Source: Alphaproteobacteria bacterium | Lineage (GTDB): Bacteria; Pseudomonadota; Alphaproteobacteria; Rickettsiales; UBA6187 | Length of the DNA: 5,434 nucleotides | Assembly: GCA_024280585.1 (NCBI GenBank) | Contig: JAJRPW010000163.1 | Span: forward strand, 1 to 5,434 | Reading direction: 5' to 3' | Shown here: one piece after another, positions 1-4,848 of the stretch | Numbering within the stretch: the first letter of the stretch is position 1 | How the letters are laid out: every line of letters starts with the position of its first letter | Notes under the pieces: generated by a model | The model's input: the letters and a program-made list of their open reading frames with translations, nothing else | Told to the model about the DNA's origin: nothing | Database searches by the model: none | Program-made: the position numbers and the translations under genes

Positions 1-801
1 CCTGGCTTTAACTCTTACGGACAACCTATTGTAAATATAAGATTTAATAACCTTGGTGCCAAAAAATTTGGAGAGATTACAAAAAATAATGTAGGCAAAC
101 CTTTCGCGATCGTTTTGGATAAAAAAGTTTTGACCGCACCCGTTATAAGAGCCGTAATATTGGGCGGAAGTGCTGAAATCTCCGGCAATTTTACAACAAA
201 AGAAGCCAATGATTTATCGATATTACTTCGCGCCGGTGCCTTGCCCGCCCCGCTCGACATTATCGAAGAACGAACAGTCGGCCCAAGCCTTGGTGCTGAT
301 TCGATCGAAGCCGGCAAAAAAGCCATGGCCCTTGGCATAATCTTGGTGATGGTTTTTATGGTTATTTCATATGGATTATTTGGGTTATTTGCGAATATCG
401 CCCTGACTATAAATATATTTTTAGTGATGGCCGCAATGTCACTATTTGAAGCCACGCTAACCCTTCCTGGAATCGCCGGAATCGTCTTAACAATCGGCAT
501 GGCTGTCGATGCTAACGTATTGATATTTGAGCGTATTCGCGAAGAAATAACCCTTGGCAAAACACCGTTTTCAGCTGTAGAAAACGGTTTTAGGCAGGCA
601 TTTAAAACCATCATTGATGCAAACATAACAACTCTAATCGCCGCGTTACTACTATATAATTTTGGATCCGGCCCAATAAAAGGCTTCGCCGTAACTTTAT
701 CAGTTGGAATTTTAGCATCAATGTTTTCAGCGATTTTACTCACAAGATTAATGGTTGCAAGCTGGGTACTAAAAAAACGACCAGAAAAAATCCCTCTATA
801 A
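1..801 (+). CDS. secD: Protein translocase subunit SecD, C-terminal part (5' end outside window)
   Basis: SecD forms the SecDF complex with SecF, which uses the proton gradient to help pull secreted proteins across the inner membrane after SecYEG/SecA translocation. The reading frame is open from base 1 and gives 266 residues, so the N-terminal transmembrane helix and most of the periplasmic P1 domain are missing. Visible landmarks are the end of P1 (IVNIRFNNLGAKKFGEIT, then AIVLDKKVLTAPV and GGSAEISGNF), the ANDLSILLRAGALPAP segment, the ERTVGPSLGADSI motif at the membrane entry, and then about five hydrophobic helices. These include the conserved LPGIAGIVLTIGMAVDANVL and FERIREE block (motif D5) and the FKTIIDANITTLIAA block (D6). 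It ends in a short basic tail (KKRPEKIPL), as unfused SecD proteins do, so it is not a SecDF fusion. No secF follows; the next gene starts one base after the stop, suggesting one transcript and translational coupling. The identification is secure. Confidence 0.97.
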   Translation, partial: PGFNSYGQPIVNIRFNNLGAKKFGEITKNNVGKPFAIVLDKKVLTAPVIRAVILGGSAEISGNFTTKEANDLSILLRAGALPAPLDIIEERTVGPSLGADSIEAGKKAMALGIILVMVFMVISYGLFGLFANIALTINIFLVMAAMSLFEATLTLPGIAGIVLTIGMAVDANVLIFERIREEITLGKTPFSAVENGFRQAFKTIIDANITTLIAALLLYNFGSGPIKGFAVTLSVGILASMFSAILLTRLMVASWVLKKRPEKIPL

Positions 802-802
802 A

Positions 803-1168
803 ATGGATATAACCCCACTCATTCCAAAAAACAAAAAACAAATAAGAAGCTATGGTAAAAATAGCTTCACAGTCGGTGATGAGGAATTTAACTCAAATAT
901 TATAATTTCACCTGATTCGGTAACAATATGGCCAGAAAAATCTTTTGAAACAATTACCGAAAGATCCTTTGATCTGCTAAGTGACCGTACGGAATTGTTA
1001 CTAATAGGTTGCGGCAAAAAGCACCTGCCTTTACCTGCAAATATTCAAGTATATTTTGCCGAAAAAAATATCGCTGTTGATATAATGACCACAAATGCAG
1101 CCTGTAGAACCTATAATATACTGCTCGCAGAAGGGCGCAATGTTTCTGCAGCCTTAATTATCCTTTAA
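803..1168 (+). CDS. Mth938-like domain protein (DUF498/NDUFAF3 family)
   Basis: The 121-residue protein has the single small domain of the Mth938/DUF498 family, whose mitochondrial member NDUFAF3 helps assemble respiratory complex I. The bacterial role is not established; cytoplasmic or membrane-associated action is an inference. Family marks are the central LLLIGCGKK strand-turn (residues 65-73) and the conserved C-terminal stretch MTTNAACRTYNILLAEGR followed by VSAALI (95-119). Its length is normal for the family. The ATG lies one base after the secD stop (TAA-A-ATG), with no clear Shine-Dalgarno sequence, so translation probably depends on ribosomes finishing secD. In alphaproteobacteria this family commonly sits just after secD-secF, which supports the call. 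Its stop codon overlaps that of the convergent sodB gene. Confidence 0.9.
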   Translation: MDITPLIPKNKKQIRSYGKNSFTVGDEEFNSNIIISPDSVTIWPEKSFETITERSFDLLSDRTELLLIGCGKKHLPLPANIQVYFAEKNIAVDIMTTNAACRTYNILLAEGRNVSAALIIL

Positions 1169-1758
1169 GACGCGCGAGCATTTTTGTAGTTTTCAGCAGC
1201 GAAATCCCAGTTCGCAAGGCTATCAATAAACGTGGCTATATAATCTGGACGACGATTTTGAAAGTCCAAATAATAAGCATGCTCCCAAACATCAATCGTC
1301 AGAAGCGGCGCTTGTCCTTTAGTTAAAGGAGTTTCAGCATTAGCGGTCTTAACTATTTTTAAGGAATCACCTTCCAATACTAACCACGCCCAACCACTGC
1401 CAAACTGCGTTGCAGCAGCAGCGGCGAATTCTTCCTTAAACTTATCGAACCCACCGAAATCCGCACTAATTTTTTCTGCCAACTCGCCTTCAGGCTGGCC
1501 GCCTCCACTTGGCTTCATCGAATTCCAATAGAACGTATGATTCCAAATTTGCGCGGCATTATTAAAAATTCCGGCATCAGATTTTTGGATAATTTCTTCC
1601 AAAGAATTTTCTGCGAAATCAGTACCTTCAATCAATTTATTAAGGTTAGTCACATACGCATTATGATGTTTTCCATAATGAAAACTCAAAGTATTTGCAG
1701 TTATATGTGGCTCCAAAGCATCCTGTGCATATGGTAATTCCGGTAATTTTATCGACAT
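1165..1758 (-). CDS. sodB: Superoxide dismutase [Fe] (SodB type)
   Basis: The enzyme converts superoxide to oxygen and hydrogen peroxide in the cytoplasm. The ATG at 1758 gives 197 residues, normal for Fe-SOD; it is preferred to an in-frame TTG five codons upstream because AGGGAGG lies five bases before it, and the TTG reading would begin inside that site. The N-terminal helical domain has the HYGKHHNAYV signature (His27) and AAQIWNHTFYWNSM (His74). The C-terminal alpha/beta domain has FGSGWAWLV and DVWEHAYYLD (Asp156, His160). These four are the metal ligands. Gln70 in NNAAQ is the residue position typical of Fe-SOD rather than Mn-SOD, so iron is the likely cofactor, although cambialistic enzymes cannot be excluded by motif. 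There is no signal peptide. The gene is divergent from a thioredoxin-like gene and has its own likely promoter. Confidence 0.97.
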   Translation of the reverse strand: MSIKLPELPYAQDALEPHITANTLSFHYGKHHNAYVTNLNKLIEGTDFAENSLEEIIQKSDAGIFNNAAQIWNHTFYWNSMKPSGGGQPEGELAEKISADFGGFDKFKEEFAAAAATQFGSGWAWLVLEGDSLKIVKTANAETPLTKGQAPLLTIDVWEHAYYLDFQNRRPDYIATFIDSLANWDFAAENYKNARAS

Positions 1759-1763
1759 ATCGA

Positions 1764-1770
1764 CCTCCCT
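1764..1770 (-). promoter_or_regulatory. Ribosome binding site of sodB
   Basis: Read on the minus strand, AGGGAGG lies five bases before the ATG at 1758. It fixes the sodB start, since an upstream TTG start would fall within this site. Confidence 0.8.
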
Positions 1771-1791
1771 CAAATTTTATTTTTTCAACGC

Positions 1792-1802
1792 TAGAGACTC
1801 TA
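1792..1802. repeat. 11-base palindrome over the sodB -10 region
   Basis: TAGAGACTCTA is a perfect 5-1-5 palindrome that overlaps the proposed sodB -10 box and probable start region. Its first eight bases, TAGAGACT, recur at 2871-2878 in front of another leftward gene. It could bind a regulator or arise by chance; nothing in the sequence decides this. Confidence 0.4.
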
Positions 1803-1825
1803 ATATTTTGTATCTAATAGGTCAA
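1797..1825 (-). promoter_or_regulatory. Likely sigma-70 promoter of sodB
   Basis: On the minus strand a -35 box TTGACC (1825-1820, five of six consensus bases) is followed after 17 bases by TAGAGT (1802-1797, four of six, keeping T1, A2 and T6). Transcription would start near 1790, giving a leader of about 30 bases that contains the strong ribosome binding site. The -10 box lies within the palindrome TAGAGACTCTA (1792-1802), which could be an operator. Predicted from sequence only. Confidence 0.5.
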
Positions 1826-1868
1826 GAAAAATAAGCTGCATAAAACCCGCCTCACGAATAAAAACATC

Positions 1869-1896
1869 TTGACCTTGCCCGCCAACGATGTTTAAT
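1869..1896 (+). promoter_or_regulatory. Likely sigma-70 promoter of the thioredoxin-like gene
   Basis: TTGACC (1869-1874, five of six) and TTTAAT (1891-1896, five of six) are separated by 16 bases. The start of transcription would be near 1903, leaving a leader of roughly 18 bases that is almost entirely the ribosome binding site. It is arranged back to back with the sodB promoter, with 43 bases between the two -35 boxes. Confidence 0.55.
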
Positions 1897-1908
1897 GATT
1901 GGGTAAGT

Positions 1909-1917
1909 GGAGGGGGG
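1909..1917 (+). promoter_or_regulatory. Ribosome binding site of the thioredoxin-like gene
   Basis: GGAGGGGGG ends three bases before the ATG at 1921, and the GGAGG core is seven bases away from it. It selects this ATG over an in-frame ATG at 1888, which lies upstream of the proposed -10 box and would therefore not be transcribed from that promoter. Confidence 0.8.
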
Positions 1918-1920
1918 AAA

Positions 1921-2472
1921 ATGGTCGCACTTGAAACACCTGAGGTTAATAATGGCTGGCAAGCCGTTGATTTTGAACTAAAAGGAACTGACGGAAAAAC
2001 ATATACATTGGCAAATGCTGCTGGCGAGAACGGCTTGTTAATAATGTTTATCTGCAACCACTGCCCTTATGTAAAGGCTATTTTGGACAAAATCATCCGC
2101 GACGCTGCCGAATTAAAAGAAAATGGTGTCAACACCATTGCCATAATGTCGAATGATTCGGCGGAATATCCGGACGACTCCTTTGAAAATATGCAAAAAT
2201 TGGCTGAAGAAAAAAACTTCCCGTTTCCTTATATTATTGATGAAGATCAAAGCGTTGCAAAAAATTATGACGCGATATGCACCCCGGATTTTTTTGGATT
2301 TAACAGAGACTTGGAACTGGAATATCGCGGAAGACTAGACGGGTCTGGTATGAGTGATAACCCAGGCGCTGAACGTGACTTATTCAATGCAATGATGCAA
2401 ATATCACAGATGGATAAAGGCCCAAGAATCCAAAAACCCAGCATTGGCTGCTCGATTAAATGGGCGAAGTAG
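1921..2472 (+). CDS. Thioredoxin-like/redoxin family protein with CNHCPYVK motif
   Basis: The 183-residue protein has a thioredoxin fold of the peroxiredoxin-like (AhpC/TSA-related) kind. Such proteins are presumed to act in thiol-disulfide exchange or peroxide handling, but the substrate is not known. After an N-terminal strand region (FELKGTDGKTYTLANAAGE) comes a hydrophobic strand and the active-site motif ICNHCPYVK with Cys45 and Cys48 in a CxxC arrangement. Later marks are IIDEDQSVAKNY (about 105-116), the CTPDFFGFN cis-proline loop (120-128) with Cys120 directly before Thr-Pro, and the C-terminal PSIGCSIKW (173-181) with Cys177. These are typical of this family. No signal peptide or membrane segment is seen, so it is probably cytoplasmic, unlike many periplasmic TlpA/DsbE proteins. 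The shared regulatory region with sodB fits an oxidative-stress setting, which is an inference. It converges with the next gene across a 2-base gap. Confidence 0.9.
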   Translation: MVALETPEVNNGWQAVDFELKGTDGKTYTLANAAGENGLLIMFICNHCPYVKAILDKIIRDAAELKENGVNTIAIMSNDSAEYPDDSFENMQKLAEEKNFPFPYIIDEDQSVAKNYDAICTPDFFGFNRDLELEYRGRLDGSGMSDNPGAERDLFNAMMQISQMDKGPRIQKPSIGCSIKWAK

Positions 2473-2474
2473 CG

Positions 2475-2837
2475 TTATCTGCTTATGGTGTCAGTAAGTG
2501 CCGATCGATCCCATCCTTCACTCACAAGAGTGGAAACTAACACAGCCTTCACGTCTCCACCAAAAGGTACGTTTGCAAGCTCTCCAACGAGACTTCTTCT
2601 GGTCTGTAAAACTGACACCCCCTCTTTCTCTCTAATAATACGCTCAACTAAACTCTCAGCACGCTGCAAGGCGGCCACATCTGGAAAAAGACAACCTTTA
2701 AGACTCTCCCTCACACCATCCCAAGCAGCCTTAATATTACCTGGAGTACCGGACTGCACAGCAAAACTTCTAATTATCGGCTTACTTCCCAATGATAAAG
2801 CAGCCTTAACCGCATTTCTTCCAAAAACTGTACTCAC
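2475..2837 (-). CDS. Hypothetical protein, 120 aa
   Basis: I do not recognise this protein. It is supported as a gene by a GTG start with AGGAG six bases upstream, a consensus-like promoter, and a plausible soluble, mixed-charge protein. It has no signal peptide or membrane segment and a single cysteine (Cys49). A probable amphipathic helix spans about residues 56-72 (ALQRAESLVERIIREKE). Its codon use differs from its neighbours: Glu is GAG in six of seven cases, whereas the thioredoxin-like gene uses GAA in 12 of 14. Arg is AGA in six of ten with no CGC, and Ser is AGT in seven of 13. This suggests later acquisition or an ORFan. It lies downstream of thiC in the same direction with a 60-base gap, so read-through is possible. 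An ORF on the opposite strand over the same bases is poorer: no ribosome binding site and Ser/Thr/Pro-rich product. Confidence 0.62.
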   Translation of the reverse strand: MSTVFGRNAVKAALSLGSKPIIRSFAVQSGTPGNIKAAWDGVRESLKGCLFPDVAALQRAESLVERIIREKEGVSVLQTRRSLVGELANVPFGGDVKAVLVSTLVSEGWDRSALTDTISR

Positions 2838-2843
2838 AAAAAA

Positions 2844-2848
2844 CTCCT
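2844..2848 (-). promoter_or_regulatory. Ribosome binding site of the 120-aa gene
   Basis: On the minus strand TTAGGAG, then six T residues, then GTG. The AGGAG core at ideal spacing is the main reason for accepting the GTG start at 2837 and the gene itself. Confidence 0.65.
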
Positions 2849-2869
2849 AATTTATTAAATATTTGCACT

Positions 2870-2880
2870 GTAGAGACTAC
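2870..2880. repeat. Short dyad GTAG-AGA-CTAC in the leader of the 120-aa gene
   Basis: GTAGAGACTAC has 4-base arms around AGA. It contains TAGAGACT, the same octamer as in the sodB promoter palindrome at 1792-1799, and both octamers begin 34 bases from the first base of their start codon. The arms are too short for a convincing terminator of thiC, and no T-run follows. Confidence 0.35.
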
Positions 2881-2901
2881 GCATCTCACAAATAATGTCA
2901 A
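2880..2901 (-). promoter_or_regulatory. Possible promoter of the 120-aa gene (-35 box overlapping the thiC stop)
   Basis: A perfect TTGACA (2901-2896, minus strand) includes the TGA stop codon of thiC. With a 16-base spacer the -10 box would be TAGTCT (2879-2874), which keeps T1, A2 and T6 but only three consensus bases overall. The -35 is excellent and the -10 weak, so this is a moderate prediction. Confidence 0.35.
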
Positions 2902-4721
2902 CCAACTTTCTGATAAAGTTCACCGCCCTCATCGTTAAATTTCTTAGCCATTTCCTTCATTCCTTTGGCTTTTTCGCGCTCTTCTTTTGCAAAATTACGT
3001 ACATCTTGCGAGATTTTCATTGAGCAGAATTTTGGCCCGCACATTGAACAAAAATGCGCAACCTTAGCCCCTGCTGCCGGCAGAGTTTCATCGTGAAATT
3101 CCCGCGCCCTATAAGGATCCAGCGCCAGATTAAACTGATCTTCCCATCTAAAATCAAAGCGTGCGCGCGATATTGCGTCATCACGAAGTTGCGCCCCAGG
3201 GTGGCCTTTTGCCAGATCCGCCGCATGCGCTGCAATTTTATATGTAATCACACCGTCACGCACATCCTGTTTATTCGGCAAGCCCAAATGCTCCTTTGGC
3301 GTTACATAACACAGCATAGCCGTTCCGAACCAGCCGATCATCGCCGCACCGATCGCGCTTGTGATATGGTCATAACCAGGCGCGATGTCCTGTGTTAACG
3401 GCCCAAGCGTATAAAACGGAGCCTCATCACAAACCTCCAGCTGCTTATCCATATTTTCCTGAATCAGATGCATCGGCACATGCCCCGGCCCTTCAATCAT
3501 CGTTTGTATATCATGTTTCCAGGCGATTTTTGTCAACTCGCCAAGTGTTTCCAGCTCCGCAAATTGTGCGGCATCATTCGCATCCGCAATACAACCCGGG
3601 CGCAAACCATCGCCCAGTGAAAAACTAACATCATAAGCCTTCATAACTTCACAAATCTCTTCAAAATGCGTGTATAGGAAATTTTCCGCATGATGCGACA
3701 TACACCATTTTGCCATTATTGATCCACCACGTGAAACAATCCCTGTAACCCGTTCTTCTGTAAGGTGAATATGTGCCAGACGCACCCCGGAATGGATGGT
3801 AAAATAATCAACTCCCTGCTCCGCCTGCTCGATTAATGTGTCTTTAAAAATCTCCCAGGTCAGATCCTCTGCCACGCCATCAACCTTCTCTAAAGCCTGA
3901 TAAATCGGCACTGTTCCCACCGGCACCGGGCAGTTTCTGATAATCCATTCGCGCGTGTTATGGATATTATTTCCTGTGGATAAGTCCATCAATGTATCGC
4001 CGCCCCAACGGCACGACCACACCATTTTCTCCACTTCCTCCTCTATTGAAGAAGTAACTGCAGAGTTGCCGATATTGGTATTGATTTTCACCAGGAAATT
4101 GCGCCCGATGATCATTGGTTCAGCCTCTGGATGATTGATATTTGCTGGAATAATTGCACGCCCTCTGGCCACTTCATCACGCACAAATTCCGGCGTGATA
4201 AAATCCGGGATGCTCGCGCCTCTTGAATCTCCACCTTTAGAGTTCTTTGCAACCGCCTGTTTTCGCCCAAGATTTTCTCGAATGGCTATATATTCCATTT
4301 CCGGCGTTATTATCCCTTTGCGTGCATAATGCATCTGACTAACATTACAACCTGATTTAGCACGTAAAGTTCTACCAATAACCTCCGGAAAAACCTCGAT
4401 ATTATTCAAGTTAACATTCGCATCATTATAACCATTATCTTCCGGCTTGACTTCCCTGCCCTCATATTCTTCAACGTCGCCGCGAGCTTTTATCCACTGC
4501 GCGCGGATTTTTTTCAACCCTTTTCTGATATCAACTTCAGCGACATTATCGGTGTATGCACCCGAAGTATCATAAATAATCACATCATCCTCGCCAGCGC
4601 TTTCATGTAATTTTATCCGACGCAATGCAACATCCACATCCTTATGAACCTCCCCTTTGACATAAAATTTTTCTGACGCCGGAAAGCTTTCCGTTGAGAT
4701 TTCTATAGTTTTTTGTGACAT
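2898..4721 (-). CDS. thiC: Phosphomethylpyrimidine synthase ThiC
   Basis: ThiC rearranges 5-aminoimidazole ribotide into hydroxymethylpyrimidine phosphate, the pyrimidine precursor of thiamine, by radical SAM chemistry in the cytoplasm. The 607-residue protein is full length for bacterial ThiC. It has the N-terminal ThiC-associated domain (roughly 15-100), the long catalytic barrel with INHPEAEPMIIGRNFLVKIN (196-214), CRWGGDTLMDLSTG (237-250), the SRGGS loop (330-334) and SLGDGLRPG (368-376), and EGPGHVP (410-416) and KEHLGLP (476-482) with the probable metal-binding His414 and His478. The C-terminal CSMCGPKFC motif (Cys558, Cys561, Cys566) is the CX2CX4C that binds the 4Fe-4S cluster. All key residues seem intact, so it should be active. 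The ATG at 4721 has only a weak AGG upstream. No other thiamine gene is next to it in this window, and no TPP riboswitch is visible in its upstream region. Confidence 0.99.
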   Translation of the reverse strand: MSQKTIEISTESFPASEKFYVKGEVHKDVDVALRRIKLHESAGEDDVIIYDTSGAYTDNVAEVDIRKGLKKIRAQWIKARGDVEEYEGREVKPEDNGYNDANVNLNNIEVFPEVIGRTLRAKSGCNVSQMHYARKGIITPEMEYIAIRENLGRKQAVAKNSKGGDSRGASIPDFITPEFVRDEVARGRAIIPANINHPEAEPMIIGRNFLVKINTNIGNSAVTSSIEEEVEKMVWSCRWGGDTLMDLSTGNNIHNTREWIIRNCPVPVGTVPIYQALEKVDGVAEDLTWEIFKDTLIEQAEQGVDYFTIHSGVRLAHIHLTEERVTGIVSRGGSIMAKWCMSHHAENFLYTHFEEICEVMKAYDVSFSLGDGLRPGCIADANDAAQFAELETLGELTKIAWKHDIQTMIEGPGHVPMHLIQENMDKQLEVCDEAPFYTLGPLTQDIAPGYDHITSAIGAAMIGWFGTAMLCYVTPKEHLGLPNKQDVRDGVITYKIAAHAADLAKGHPGAQLRDDAISRARFDFRWEDQFNLALDPYRAREFHDETLPAAGAKVAHFCSMCGPKFCSMKISQDVRNFAKEEREKAKGMKEMAKKFNDEGGELYQKVG

Positions 4722-4848
4722 GTTTTACCTAAATTATATTATTTAGTTGATAATATACATATCTGCCTGTAGTTTTCTAGTGCAATATTTGAAAAACTCG
4801 TCATACTGCAACTTGGTCAACATATCCAGGCAAAAATATAAATAAAAC
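4722..4848. other. Divergent AT-rich intergenic region between thiC and the YihY-family gene
   Basis: These 127 bases must hold the start signals of two divergent genes. Leftward, a perfect TATAAT (4738-4733, minus strand) lies just before the thiC ATG but has no matching -35 box and would leave a leader of only about four or five bases; a TATTAT/TATATT cluster around 4750 is an alternative. Rightward, TATAAA (4837-4842) lies seven bases before the ATG at 4849, with a poor TTGGTC 18 bases upstream. I see no TPP riboswitch elements, such as the CUGAGA-containing helix, on the thiC strand. No terminator-like hairpin is apparent. Confidence 0.5.

Noticed and set aside
15..818. 267-codon open frame on the minus strand across secD
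   Set aside because: It is antisense to a clear SecD frame, has no recognisable domain and looks like a shadow of SecD codon bias.
1800..2057. 85-codon open frame on the minus strand through the sodB/thioredoxin-like intergenic region
   Set aside because: It is antisense to the thioredoxin-like gene and spans both proposed promoters; no domain seen.
2485..2850. 121-codon open frame on the plus strand opposite the 120-aa gene
   Set aside because: It has no ribosome binding site and a Ser/Thr/Pro/Leu-rich product; the minus-strand frame has a strong AGGAG and better composition. Kept as the weaker alternative.
2838..2897. Possible intrinsic terminator of thiC
   Set aside because: The only dyad (GTAG-AGA-CTAC) has 4-base arms and is not followed by a T-run in the thiC direction.
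3017..3628. Several short open frames on both strands inside thiC
   Set aside because: They overlap a fully conserved ThiC frame and show no start signals or domains.
4815..4820. TTGACC on the minus strand as a thiC -35 box
   Set aside because: No acceptable -10 box lies 15-19 bases downstream.
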